A stretch of DNA of 60,464 bases. Source: Mizugakiibacter sediminis. GTDB taxonomy: Bacteria > Pseudomonadota > Gammaproteobacteria > Xanthomonadales > Rhodanobacteraceae. The stretch covers positions 1-60,464 of the forward strand of contig NZ_DF970159.1 in the NCBI RefSeq assembly GCF_000953855.2, written 5' to 3'. The notes under the pieces are model-generated. The model was not told where the DNA came from. It made no database searches and worked only from the letters and a program-made list of their open reading frames with translations. A program made the translations under genes and the position numbers. Shown here piece by piece: positions 43,797 through 52,957 of this stretch (positions are counted from its first letter, which is position 1; each line of letters starts with the position of its first letter).

Positions 43797-45161
43797 GTGT
43801 CCAGTCCCAGCGCCGTGAGCACCACGCCGATCCACGATCGGCGCCAGTTGGTCGAGTACCTGGCCGAGGGCGGCAAGCCGGCGGCGGAATGGTGCATCGG
43901 CACCGAGCACGAGAAGTTCGGCTTCCGCTTCGACGACCTGCGCCCGCTGGACTACGAGGGCCCGCGCGGCATCCGCGCGCTGCTGGAAGGGCTGACCCGC
44001 TTCGGCTGGGCGCGCGTCGAGGAGAACGGCCATTTGATCGCGCTGACCCGCGGCGGCGCCTCGGTGACGCTGGAGCCCGCCGGCCAGCTGGAACTCTCCG
44101 GCGCGCCGCTGGAAACCATCCACGACACCTGCTGCGAGGTCGGCAGCCATCTGCACGAAGTGAAGACGGTCGCCGACGAACTCGGCGTCGGCTTCCTCGG
44201 CATGGGCTTCCAGCCGAAGTGGAAGCGCGAGGAGATGCCGTGGATGCCGAAAGGCCGCTACGCGATCATGCGCCGCTACATGCCGACGCGCGGCAACCTC
44301 GGCCTCGACATGATGACGCGCACCTGCACGGTGCAGGTCAACCTCGACTTCGCCGACGAGGCCGACATGGTGAAGAAGTTCCGCGTCGGCCTGGCGCTGC
44401 AGCCGGTCGTCACCGCGCTGTTCGCCGACTCGCCGTTCACCGACGGCAAGCCCAACGGCTACCTGTCCTACCGCTCGCACGTCTGGACCGACACCGATCC
44501 CGACCGCACCGGCATGCTCGACTTCGTGTTCGAGGACGGCTTCGGTTTCGAACGCTACGTCGACTACCTGCTCGACGTGCCGATGTACTTCAGCTACCGC
44601 GACGGCCGCTACGTCGACCTCGCCGGCCGCTCGTTCCGCGACTTCCTCGCCGGCAAGCTCGACGCGCTGCCCGGCACGCTGCCGACGCTGCGCGACTGGT
44701 CCGACCACATGACCACCGCCTTCCCCGAGGTGCGCCTGAAGCGCTACCTCGAGATGCGCGGCGCCGACGGCGGCCCGTGGAACCGCCTGTGCGCGCTGCC
44801 GGCGTTCTGGGTCGGCCTGCTGTACGACGCCACCGCGCTGGACGCGGCCTGGGATCTGGCCAAGGACTTCACGCCGGCCGAGCGCCACGCGCTGCGCGAC
44901 GGCGTGCCGAAGCACGCGCTGAAGCTGCCGTTCCGCGGCGGCAGCGTGCGCGACCTCGCGCAGGAAGCGCTGAAGATCGCCGCGCACGGCCTGAAACGCC
45001 GCGCCCGCCTGAGCCCCGGCGGCGCCGACGAGAGCCACTTCATCGAGCCGCTGATCGAATACGCCGAGGCCGACCAGACGCCCGCCGAGCGCAAGCTCGA
45101 GCTGTACCACGGCCGCTGGAACGGCAGCGTCGATCCGGTGTTCCGCGAGTTCGCCTACTGA
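43797..45161 (+). CDS. gshA: glutamate--cysteine ligase (plant/alphaproteobacterial type)
   Basis: A 454-residue enzyme that joins glutamate and cysteine with ATP, the first step of glutathione synthesis. It belongs to the class found in plants and many proteobacteria rather than the Escherichia coli type: [80 protein letters not shown] and [19 protein letters not shown] are conserved blocks. The GTG at 43797 has GAAGGA eight bases upstream and is preferred; the open frame upstream looks spurious. It forms the last ordinary gene before the lower-GC cassette. Confidence 0.93.
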   Translation: MSSPSAVSTTPIHDRRQLVEYLAEGGKPAAEWCIGTEHEKFGFRFDDLRPLDYEGPRGIRALLEGLTRFGWARVEENGHLIALTRGGASVTLEPAGQLELSGAPLETIHDTCCEVGSHLHEVKTVADELGVGFLGMGFQPKWKREEMPWMPKGRYAIMRRYMPTRGNLGLDMMTRTCTVQVNLDFADEADMVKKFRVGLALQPVVTALFADSPFTDGKPNGYLSYRSHVWTDTDPDRTGMLDFVFEDGFGFERYVDYLLDVPMYFSYRDGRYVDLAGRSFRDFLAGKLDALPGTLPTLRDWSDHMTTAFPEVRLKRYLEMRGADGGPWNRLCALPAFWVGLLYDATALDAAWDLAKDFTPAERHALRDGVPKHALKLPFRGGSVRDLAQEALKIAAHGLKRRARLSPGGADESHFIEPLIEYAEADQTPAERKLELYHGRWNGSVDPVFREFAY

Positions 45162-45241
45162 GCAGCCCGGTAGCCGGGGTCTTCACGCACGGTCACGGGG
45201 ATTGTGGTAGTTTTCTATCCAGACCCCGTGCTGCGCGAACG

Positions 45242-45258
45242 CCCAAGTGCCACTTGGG
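45242..45258. repeat. 17-base inverted repeat between gshA and the DUF3800 gene
   Basis: CCCAAGTG (45242-45249) and CACTTGGG (45251-45258) flank one base. It lies in the 130-base gap where gshA and the two-gene cassette converge. No U-run follows on either side, so a classical terminator is not supported; a protein-binding site or a boundary scar is equally possible. Confidence 0.4.
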
Positions 45259-45291
45259 ATGGTCCCGGGAAACCGGCTAGCGCACGCGGGG

Positions 45292-46137
45292 TCATTTCTT
45301 TTTGTGCTTGCCGAATTCGGGGCGCACCTGCGAATTGCTGGAGACGAACAGCCAGTGGCGGTAGGGGTCGTGCCACCGGTTGGCGTAATCGCCGCGCATA
45401 CTGGTGCTGATACCGATGTTGAATCCCGGATAGATGCGGCGCACACGCGCCAGAATGTGCTTGTAGACGCGTTCTTTGGCGATCGTCCGCTTGCCGCGCC
45501 GGCGGGCGCCTGGCGGCTTTTCTTTGTGCTTGTCGTTCAAACGGAACTGCATCGCGCCCAGCACGACGTCGATGCATTGCAGCAACGCGTGCTGCTTCGA
45601 GTCGACCTCGCCGATGGCGTCGGGCGGCAGCACGATCCCGGCCTGCTGGAATCCGTGCCAGCGATTCAATCCCGCGATGTAGCCTTTGAACGCTTCCCGC
45701 TTATCTTGGGTGTCGGGAAGCTGATCGAAGAGCAGACGTAGCCGGGTCCTCGCGCCGGGAAGGCCGGCATGCCGCAAGCCGAATGCGTGCTTGACGAACT
45801 GGTAGTACAGGAGAAAGAACGCGTTCTCGCGTTGTTCGGACGACAGACCGGTTGCCGAGAAGTAGTTCTGGGTGAACATCACCCGCAGCTTGAGCTTGCC
45901 TTCCTCGGCGAGGTCGAAGACCGCGTCCATCAACTCGGCATACTTCGGCGCGTAGGTTTCCGAGATCTTCTGCCACTTCACCTCGTCGCGAAGACGCAAG
46001 GCCTCGCGACGCGCGAGGATGCGCTCTTCGACTTCCGCCAGATGCCTCGACTCGACCAGCAGCCCGCCGTAGAAGTTGGCGAAATGCCGCCCTGAAATGT
46101 CCGATTCGTCGCAGTAGAGGACCAGTTCGCGCGCCAT
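45292..46137 (-). CDS. DUF3800 domain-containing protein
   Basis: A 281-residue protein. The N-terminal LVLYCDESDISGRHFANFYGG carries the D-E-S signature (residues 10-12) of DUF3800, a predicted RNase H-like fold often seen near mobile and defence genes. Further acidic positions occur in RLLFDQLPDTQDK and GEVDSKQHALLQCIDVVLGA, where the last Asp could complete an active site. The C-terminus is basic (KHKEKPPGARRRGKR), compatible with nucleic-acid binding. It starts 13 bases after the restriction-modification gene with its own GGGAAG, so it is the second gene of that operon. Its base composition is less GC-rich than its neighbours. Confidence 0.82.
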   Translation of the reverse strand: MARELVLYCDESDISGRHFANFYGGLLVESRHLAEVEERILARREALRLRDEVKWQKISETYAPKYAELMDAVFDLAEEGKLKLRVMFTQNYFSATGLSSEQRENAFFLLYYQFVKHAFGLRHAGLPGARTRLRLLFDQLPDTQDKREAFKGYIAGLNRWHGFQQAGIVLPPDAIGEVDSKQHALLQCIDVVLGAMQFRLNDKHKEKPPGARRRGKRTIAKERVYKHILARVRRIYPGFNIGISTSMRGDYANRWHDPYRHWLFVSSNSQVRPEFGKHKKK

Positions 46138-46150
46138 CCGTGGCTTCCCG

Positions 46151-49100
46151 TCAATGCAGCGGCCAGCCGCCGGCGTCGTCGACGGCACAATCGATGTCGG
46201 CCTGCAGTTCGAGCGTGCGCGCGAGCGCGGCGATCACCGCTTGGTAGTGGGTGAGGTCGTCGTAGGTGAGCTGACGGCCCTTGCGGTCCTTCAGCCATTT
46301 CTCGGCGACGCGATAGCCGCCGATGTACGTGTCCCATACGCGCTGCGGCACGCCGTCGAAGTACTGCGCGTCGTTGATGTAGACGCGGCCCTTGTCGCCC
46401 GCCGCGTCCGGCGCCCAGCGCACCTTGGCCACCTCGTTGCTGCCGGCGACGTCGTACCGCGTGATGCGCGGCAGCGTGGTCTGCATCGTGTGCAGCGCGA
46501 TGAGCTCGTGGCCGATGGCGACCAGCCGCTCGAACAGCGCGCGGTTGCGGGTGAGCGGCACGCGCGGGAAATCGCGCTTGAGGAAGTCGGCGTAACGCGT
46601 GCGGTAGCCCGGCGCGTACAGCACGGCGTAGATGTACGCCAGCGCGTCCTCGGGGCTGGGCGCATGGCCGACGGCCTCGGCCAGCGCGGCGACGAATCCG
46701 GGTGCCAGGTTCGCGGTCTTCTCGCGTGGTGCGGTGTCCAGCAGGTCGGTGGATTCGCGGGGATAGAGCCAAAGGGGGAAGACGAAGCCGTTGTTGGATG
46801 TCTTCGGCGACATGCAGATCACTTCCGTGATCTCGCGGGTGATCTGCGCGTGGGCAAACGACTCGCCCTTTGTCATTCGAGAAGTGATCAGGCCGATGTT
46901 CTCGCGATGAAAGAATTGCCCCATTACGGCTGGGCGCGGCATGCAGTGATAGCCACGTGAGCGCCCGGTGTAGTAGGTGAACCGCACGTCGAATGGGCGG
47001 TAGTGAATGGGGGTCAATCGGCCGGGGTTGGGGCCAGAGTCAATCAGATCCTTTTGCGCAAGGCCGACTTTCCAGTCGCGTGCGTCTTTGCCAAGCCGGT
47101 ACTTCTGTCTCGCTTCTTCAACTTCTAGCGCAGAAAAGTCCTCGACTGCCCGCCAGGCATCGTTCTCCGAGAAGTGGATGGTGAGGGAGTCGCGTCCTGT
47201 GGCGATGCCCACGCTGTTTAGCGGCATAGCTTCCGTGATCTTCCAGCTGCGCTCGTACTCCTCCCGCAGCGCGCCATCTTGAGGCACGAAGTAGTAGCTG
47301 GGCGACGAGGGCGACAGCTCGCGCCACTCGGTGTGCTCCGCCGAGTCGGATTGCAGCGCCGCGTACTTGAATTCGCGAGCCCCATACAGGTCGGCATGAA
47401 AGACGCGGGCCCGATGGTCGTTGCTGCGCTCGCGGCTCTGCCGGCGCACGAAGATGCCGATGGCGACGCCCTGCTGGATGTCGAAGACGTTCTCGTCCTT
47501 GCTGCCGTCCGGCGCCGTCTCCTTCTTCTTGCTGTTGCCGTGCAGGTCGAGGACGTAGATCGCGTCGAAGGCGCGCAGCAGGCTTTCGCGCATGCCGCGG
47601 AACGTCGGATTGTCCAGATACCCGTGGTTGGTGACGAACGCGAGGATGCCGTGACCGGTCTGCTCGATGCGCCACTGGGCGAAGCGGATAAACTTCACGT
47701 AATCATCGTTCAGCCATTTCGGATTGCGCTCGCCAAGCGGCCCGCCGTCTACTTCGAAATAATTTGCCGTCTCCTCGCCGGTCATGCTGTCATGACCGCG
47801 CAGCAGCCCGGCAATCCAGGCACCGGTGTTGGCCGAATGCCCCGAGTATGGCGGGTTGCCCAGTACCACCATCACCGGCGCGTCGCGCTTGATGCGCGAG
47901 GCGGCGTGCGATTCCTCGGCCAGCCATTGCGTGAACAGCGGCAGGCCGGTCAGCTCGTGCGCCTCCTCCAGCGAGTTGGTGAGGAACACTCCGAGGCGCT
48001 GGTCGGAGGCGAAGTCGTAGCCGGACTGCTCCAGTTCCAGGCCAAGCTTCATGTGCGCGACCGCGTAGGGCGCCATCAGCAGCTCGAAGCCGAACAGGCG
48101 CGGCAGCAAATGCTCCGCCACGTAGCCCGGCCAAGCGCCGGCGTTGCCTTCGAATTGCTCACGAATCTTCTGGATCACCGCGTAAAGGAACGTGCCGGTG
48201 CCAGTGGCGGGGTCGAGGATCTGCAGGCGGTGGGTTTCGACGGTCTCCGTGGCCGGAGCCGCGCGCGATGGCCTGGCGGTGCCGCGACTTTGCGGGGCTT
48301 CCACCCGCCGCGTCAGCTTGACCTTGCCGGCATGGGCCAGTCCGTCCGTGAGGCCGAACTCGCTGCGCAGCAACGCGTCCACGCTGCGCACGATGTAGCC
48401 GACTACCGGTTCAGGCGTGTAGTAGACGCCGCGCGTCTCGCGCAGCTTCGGGTCGTAGGCGGCGAGGAACGTCTCGTAGAAATGCACCACCGGATCCTCG
48501 CGCCGGGTGCGCTGGCCGAAGTCCTCGAGGATCGCGGTCATGTCCGCGCGCGCGAGCAGGTCGGCGAGCTGGTCGACCGCCCAGGCGATGCGCGGGTCGA
48601 GCTCGGGGCCGGCGATGGTGTTGAACAGCTTGCGCAGAAACGGGTTGGTCCTGGGCAGCGCGTTGGTAGCGATCTGTCGCGTGAAGCCCTGCGCAGGGGT
48701 GTTGCAGCGGGCGGCAAACAGCCCGTAGCACAGCGTCTGCGCGTACATGTCGGCGAACTGTGAGGGCGTGAGCGAGTCGATCAACACTTTGCGGAACGCC
48801 TCGAACTGGGCGTGCAGCTCGCCGGTTTCGTTTTCGTTGCCGAAGGTCCTCTCGATCAAGTCACGAATCAGGCGCGCCAGTCCGGCCATGCGCGTGGCGA
48901 GATCCTTCGGCGTGGCCTTGAGTGGGATGTCGGCCTGCAGGAACTGCGTCAACAGCTGCGCCACCTGCGAGGCGTCGTCGTTCCAACGGATGCGACCGTC
49001 GCGGCCAGGTCGCGGCAGAGTGGCGCTCAGGCGCAGCTCGCCGTCGAGATACCAGCGGAATTCGAGGTAGTCGGTGAGGACGAGGTTGGCTAGCGATTCA

Positions 49101-49387
49101 CGATAGCGGTCGAGCTGCTCGGAGCGCTCGACGCGGCCGAGATCGCTGCCGACGTCCTTGGCCTCGACGTAGCCGAGTGGCACCGTGCCGCGGACGACGA
49201 TGAAGTCGGGCGCGCCACAGTCGATCTGGCGTGGCTCGTTGATCGCGTCCACGCCCTGGCCGCCGAGTGCTTCGAGCAGCGCTTCCAGCGCCGGGCGGTG
49301 GGTGTGTTCGGTGGCGTTGCCCTGCTTAAGGGCGGACTCGACGGTGCGCAGATATTCCTTGAGCACGTTGCTCGCCTGGACCGGCAT
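46151..49387 (-). CDS. single-chain type IIG/ISP-like restriction-modification enzyme
   Basis: A 1078-residue protein. The N-terminal nuclease domain has Asp61, Glu75 and Lys77 (APDFIVVRGTVPLGYVEAKD), a PD-(D/E)XK site. A helical linker leads to an N6-adenine methyltransferase: GVYYTPEPVVGYIV (motif X, about 320), LQILDPATGTGTFLYAV (motif I, about 392) and VVLGNPPYSG (motif IV, 511-514). The C-terminal part, IHYRPFDVRFTYYTGRSRG and FVFPLWLYPRE, resembles the specificity region of type ISP enzymes. Unlike full type ISP proteins there is no helicase, so a type IIG cutter is likely. It would methylate and cleave one DNA target. GC is visibly lower (especially 46.7-47.4 kb), which suggests horizontal gain. 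Confidence 0.88.
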   Translation of the reverse strand: MPVQASNVLKEYLRTVESALKQGNATEHTHRPALEALLEALGGQGVDAINEPRQIDCGAPDFIVVRGTVPLGYVEAKDVGSDLGRVERSEQLDRYRESLANLVLTDYLEFRWYLDGELRLSATLPRPGRDGRIRWNDDASQVAQLLTQFLQADIPLKATPKDLATRMAGLARLIRDLIERTFGNENETGELHAQFEAFRKVLIDSLTPSQFADMYAQTLCYGLFAARCNTPAQGFTRQIATNALPRTNPFLRKLFNTIAGPELDPRIAWAVDQLADLLARADMTAILEDFGQRTRREDPVVHFYETFLAAYDPKLRETRGVYYTPEPVVGYIVRSVDALLRSEFGLTDGLAHAGKVKLTRRVEAPQSRGTARPSRAAPATETVETHRLQILDPATGTGTFLYAVIQKIREQFEGNAGAWPGYVAEHLLPRLFGFELLMAPYAVAHMKLGLELEQSGYDFASDQRLGVFLTNSLEEAHELTGLPLFTQWLAEESHAASRIKRDAPVMVVLGNPPYSGHSANTGAWIAGLLRGHDSMTGEETANYFEVDGGPLGERNPKWLNDDYVKFIRFAQWRIEQTGHGILAFVTNHGYLDNPTFRGMRESLLRAFDAIYVLDLHGNSKKKETAPDGSKDENVFDIQQGVAIGIFVRRQSRERSNDHRARVFHADLYGAREFKYAALQSDSAEHTEWRELSPSSPSYYFVPQDGALREEYERSWKITEAMPLNSVGIATGRDSLTIHFSENDAWRAVEDFSALEVEEARQKYRLGKDARDWKVGLAQKDLIDSGPNPGRLTPIHYRPFDVRFTYYTGRSRGYHCMPRPAVMGQFFHRENIGLITSRMTKGESFAHAQITREITEVICMSPKTSNNGFVFPLWLYPRESTDLLDTAPREKTANLAPGFVAALAEAVGHAPSPEDALAYIYAVLYAPGYRTRYADFLKRDFPRVPLTRNRALFERLVAIGHELIALHTMQTTLPRITRYDVAGSNEVAKVRWAPDAAGDKGRVYINDAQYFDGVPQRVWDTYIGGYRVAEKWLKDRKGRQLTYDDLTHYQAVIAALARTLELQADIDCAVDDAGGWPLH

Positions 49388-49460
49388 GGTGGCGTGTTCC
49401 CCCAGCGATATGCGTAAGCCCGAACGATAGCGCAGCCGCGCTGGAAAGACAGGTTCGATG

Positions 49461-49500
49461 ACCCCGAAAAGCGCCAGGCCCGCGTTGCGCGGGCCTGGCG
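49461..49500 (-). terminator. intrinsic terminator after the M3 peptidase gene
   Basis: On the minus strand a perfect 13-bp stem, CGCCAGGCCCGCG with its complement (49472-49484 and 49488-49500), closes a CAA loop and is followed by CTTTTCGG. It lies eight bases after the dcp stop and separates it from the restriction-modification gene. Confidence 0.88.
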
Positions 49501-49507
49501 GGGAAGC

Positions 49508-51631
49508 TCACTTGGTGTCCTCGGGTTTGAGGCCGCGCTGCTCCAGCAGCGGCTCGACGCTCGGGTCGCGGCCGCGGAAGGCGCGGTACATCGTCGCCAT
49601 GTCCTCGGTGCTGCCGCGCGAGAGCACCATGTCGCGGAAGCGCTGGCCGTTCTCGCGGGTCATGCCGCCGTGCTCGCGGAACCAGTAGTAGGCATCGTGG
49701 TCGAGCACCTCGCTCCACAGGTAGGCGTAGTAGCCGGCCGCGTAGCCGCCGCCCCAGATGTGCGCGAAGTAGCTGGAGCGGTAGCGCGGCGGCACATCCG
49801 GCATGGCCACGCCGAAGCGCTTCAGCGCGTCGGCTTCGAACGCGTCGACGTCCTGCTTCGGCGCGTCCGCCGGCAGCGTGTGCCAGGCCATGTCGAGCAG
49901 CGCCGCCTCGAGGTATTCGAGGGTGGCGAAGCCCTGGTTGAACTTGCGCGACTTCTTCACCTTCTCGAGCAGTTCCTGCGGCATCGGCGCGCCGGTCCGG
50001 TAGTGCCTGGCGTAGTGCGCCAGCACGCTCGGCTCGGTCGCCCAGTGCTCGTTGAACTGCGAGGGGAACTCGACGAAGTCGCGCGGCACGTTGGTGCCGG
50101 CCAGGGTCGGGTATTTCACGTCCGAGAACATGCCGTGCAGGGCATGGCCGAACTCGTGGAACATGGTGGTGACGTCGTCGAAGCTGAGCAGCGCCGGCTG
50201 GCCCGGCGCCGGCTTGGTGAAGTTGCAGACGTTGAACACCACCGGCTTGGTGCCGAACAGCCGGGACTGGTCGACGAAGCTGTCCATCCATGCGCCGCCC
50301 GACTTGTTGTCGCGCTTGAAATAGTCGGCGTAGAACAGCGCCAGCGGCTTGCCGTCCTTGTCGAACACCTCGAACACGCGCACGTCCGGCTGGTACACCG
50401 GGATGTCGTGACGCTCCTTGAAGGTCAGGCCGTACAGCTTGTTGGCGGCGTAGAACACGCCGTCCTTCAGCACGCGGTCGAGCTCGAAGTACGGCTTGAC
50501 CTGCGACTCGTCGAGATCGTACTCGGCCTTGCGCACCTGCTCGGCGTAGTACTGCCAGTCCCACGGCGCCAGCTCAAAGCCGCCCTTCTGCTGGTCGATC
50601 AGGGCCTGCATCCTGTCGGCCTCGCCCTGCGCCTTGGCCATCACCGCCGGCACCATGTCGGTCATCAGCTTCTCGGCGCGCGCCGGCGTCTTCGCCATCT
50701 GGTTCTCGAGCGCGTAGGCGGCGTAGGTGGGGAAGCCGAGCAGCTTCGCCTTCTCGGCGCGCAGCTGGGCGAGGCGCTGGATCGTCGCGCGGGTGTCGTT
50801 GGCGTCGCCGTGCTCGGTGCGCTCGGTGGAGGCCTTGAACAGGCGCTCGCGCACCGCGCGGTCGCTCAGCTCGGCCTGCGCCGGCTGCTGCGTGGTGTTC
50901 TGCAGCGGCAGCACCCACTTGCCCTGGAGGCCGCGCGCCTTGGCCGCTTCGGCGGCGGCGGCGATCTCGCCGTCGGCGAGACCGGCCAGCTCGGCCTTGT
51001 CGCCGATCACCAGGCCGCCGGCCTTGGTGGCGGCCAGCAGCTTGTTCTGGAACTCGGTGCTGAGCTTCGACTCCTCCTGGTTCAGCGCGCGCAGCTTCTG
51101 CTTGTCGGCGTCCGACAGCCTGGCGCCGGCGTGCACGAAGTCGCGGTAGTAGCGCTCGACCAGGAACTTCTGGTCCGGCTGCAGGCGGTCGCGGCGGTCG
51201 TAGATCGCCTGCACGCGCGCGAACAGTTTCGGGTTGAGGTAGATCCCGTCCTGGTGCGCGGCGAGCTTCGGCGCCTCCTCTTCCTCGACCTTCTGCAGCG
51301 TGTCGTCGGTGTTGGCCTGGGTGATCGCGAAGAACACCTTGGCGACGCGCGTCAGCAGCACGCCGGAACGTTCCATCGCCAGGATGGTGTTGTCGAAGCT
51401 GGCCGGCGCCGGGTTGTCGGCGATCTTCTCGATCTCGGCGAGGTGCCGCTTCATGCCTTCTTCCAGCGCGGGCTGGTAGTCGGCGTCCTTGATGCGGTCG
51501 AACGGCGGCGCCTGGAACGGCAGCGTGCTCTTGCTGAGGAACGGGTTGGTGGCCGGCGCGGCATCGGCGGCGGCGACCGCGGCGCCGAGCGCGACGGCGC
51601 AGGCCGCGGCGAGAAGACGGATCGAGGGCAT
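49508..51631 (-). CDS. M3 family zinc metallopeptidase (dipeptidyl carboxypeptidase/oligopeptidase A type)
   Basis: A 707-residue protein with a signal peptide (LLAAACAVALGAAVAAADA). The zinc motif is TTMFHEFGHALHGMFSDV (HEFGH), with the third ligand probably in the following EFPSQFNEHWA. The C-terminal HIWGGGYAAGYYAYLWSEVL is characteristic of the M3A Dcp/OpdA group. It degrades short peptides, here in the periplasm. The Met at 51631 with AGGAAA upstream is preferred over an open 27-codon extension. The gene has its own terminator. Confidence 0.93.
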   Translation of the reverse strand: MPSIRLLAAACAVALGAAVAAADAAPATNPFLSKSTLPFQAPPFDRIKDADYQPALEEGMKRHLAEIEKIADNPAPASFDNTILAMERSGVLLTRVAKVFFAITQANTDDTLQKVEEEEAPKLAAHQDGIYLNPKLFARVQAIYDRRDRLQPDQKFLVERYYRDFVHAGARLSDADKQKLRALNQEESKLSTEFQNKLLAATKAGGLVIGDKAELAGLADGEIAAAAEAAKARGLQGKWVLPLQNTTQQPAQAELSDRAVRERLFKASTERTEHGDANDTRATIQRLAQLRAEKAKLLGFPTYAAYALENQMAKTPARAEKLMTDMVPAVMAKAQGEADRMQALIDQQKGGFELAPWDWQYYAEQVRKAEYDLDESQVKPYFELDRVLKDGVFYAANKLYGLTFKERHDIPVYQPDVRVFEVFDKDGKPLALFYADYFKRDNKSGGAWMDSFVDQSRLFGTKPVVFNVCNFTKPAPGQPALLSFDDVTTMFHEFGHALHGMFSDVKYPTLAGTNVPRDFVEFPSQFNEHWATEPSVLAHYARHYRTGAPMPQELLEKVKKSRKFNQGFATLEYLEAALLDMAWHTLPADAPKQDVDAFEADALKRFGVAMPDVPPRYRSSYFAHIWGGGYAAGYYAYLWSEVLDHDAYYWFREHGGMTRENGQRFRDMVLSRGSTEDMATMYRAFRGRDPSVEPLLEQRGLKPEDTK

Positions 51632-51739
51632 CACGCGTTTCCTGTGCGAGGGGCGGGCGGGCCGCCGTAGGGCAAACGCCCGCATCTTAGCGGCTGCGCG
51701 CGCGGCGGCCATAGGCCATTCCGGCCAGCGCGCCCCGCG

Positions 51740-52543
51740 TCAGGGCGCGGGACGCCGCGGCGTCAGCAGGCGCTGCTCGAGCAGCGCCGCGTCGCTCCAG
51801 GTCAGCGGCGGGCGGCGGTCGAAGCGTCGCGCCAGACGGCGCGCCCAGCGCTTGCGCGCCAGCAGGCGCAGCAGGCGGTCGCCGATCGGGCGCGTGGCGA
51901 TCACGTGCAGCCGGCGGCCGTCGCTGGCGAGGTGGCGGCCGAGCCGGCGCGCCACGCCTTCCAGACTGGCGCGGGTGAAGAAGCCGACGTGCTGGCCGGT
52001 CTGCGGCGCGTAGTAGTGCCATTCGCCGGGACGGTTTGCCGTCGCCGGCAGCAGTTCGGTGGCGAACACCAAGGTCGGCGCGCGCGCCGCCAGCGCGTCG
52101 AACGTGACGAGCGGATCGACCAGGTGCTCGACGACCTCGAAGCAGGTGATCAGGTCGAAGCGTTCGTCGTCGCCCGCCTCGAAACCGCGCGCGAACAGGT
52201 TGGGGCAGTGACGGTCCTGCCAGCGGAAGTCGTAGCCGCGGTCGCGCAGCAGGCGCACGAACAGGCCGCCGCCGCCGCCGTAGTCGAGGCAGCGGCCGAC
52301 GCCGCGGAAGCGCAGCGCCAGCAGCGCCGCCACGGTGTCGGCCAGCCACAGGTTGCGATGGACGATGCCGGTGTCCAGGGCGGCGATCGCGCTGCTGGCG
52401 TAGGCCTCGTCCAGCCAGTGCGGGTTCTCGACGAACACGTAGCCGCACGCCGTGCAGCGGCGATAGGCGGCGCGATGGCGGCCGAGGACGAGCTGTTCGC
52501 CGAACGGCGCCGTTTCCGCGGCGCACAGCTTGCAGGCGGGCAT
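51740..52543 (-). CDS. class I SAM-dependent methyltransferase with N-terminal zinc-binding motif
   Basis: A 267-residue protein. Four N-terminal cysteines, MPACKLCAAE and YRRCTACGYVF, form a probable zinc ribbon. The SAM-binding motif is GRCLDYGGGGGLFVRLL, followed by DLITCFEVVEHLVDPL. This arrangement fits the Methyltransf_23 group seen in sugar or natural-product clusters, but the substrate is unknown. The start is placed before the first zinc-binding pair. It follows the small 52558 gene on the same strand after 14 bases. Confidence 0.8.
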   Translation of the reverse strand: MPACKLCAAETAPFGEQLVLGRHRAAYRRCTACGYVFVENPHWLDEAYASSAIAALDTGIVHRNLWLADTVAALLALRFRGVGRCLDYGGGGGLFVRLLRDRGYDFRWQDRHCPNLFARGFEAGDDERFDLITCFEVVEHLVDPLVTFDALAARAPTLVFATELLPATANRPGEWHYYAPQTGQHVGFFTRASLEGVARRLGRHLASDGRRLHVIATRPIGDRLLRLLARKRWARRLARRFDRRPPLTWSDAALLEQRLLTPRRPAP

Positions 52544-52557
52544 GGGCGCGGGAGGAT

Positions 52558-52902
52558 TCAGGCGGCGCGCACGTCGCGCAGCGTCCAGTGCCGGCCGACG
52601 AGCAGGGCGAGGCGGTGCTTCAGCACCGCATGGGGCAGCGAGGTGACGATCTCGACGTCGGTGCGCAGGTCGGCCTGCTGCGCGTTCACCGTCGCGCCGG
52701 GGTCGCACGCGCCCAGCGCGTCGTCCACCGCGTCGGGATCCGGCTGCGCCGCCCGCCAGCGATGGAACAGCGAGGGCTCGCGCAGCGCCTGTTGCAGGGC
52801 GGCGGCGAACGCCTCCGGGCTCTTGCCGGCGAAGGCGAAGGCGGGATCCTCGCCGCGCGCGCGGGCGAGGTCGTCGATGCCGAGGTAGTAGCGCTGCCGC
52901 AT
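52558..52902 (-). CDS. conserved hypothetical protein
   Basis: A 114-residue protein, MRQRYYLGIDDLARARGEDPAFAFAGKS split by an Ala-rich helix and ending LLVGRHWTLRDVRAA. It lacks signal peptide, membrane span and any motif I can name. The coding case rests on a consistent codon pattern, its own start after CGGAGGCG and close linkage with the methyltransferase gene downstream (14 bases). It may be lineage-restricted. Confidence 0.65.
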   Translation of the reverse strand: MRQRYYLGIDDLARARGEDPAFAFAGKSPEAFAAALQQALREPSLFHRWRAAQPDPDAVDDALGACDPGATVNAQQADLRTDVEIVTSLPHAVLKHRLALLVGRHWTLRDVRAA

Positions 52903-52957
52903 GCGGATCGCCTCCGGGTTGCCGCGATTATGCCGCAGCCGCGGCGGCCGGCGGACG

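Noticed and set aside
42204-45110. Minus-strand frame running through gshA and engB into cytochrome c4
   Set aside because: Only its last 241 codons are a real gene; the rest is antisense to gshA and engB.
49670-51670. Long plus-strand open frame opposite the M3 peptidase gene
   Set aside because: No motif, and composition mirrors the antisense of the peptidase codons.
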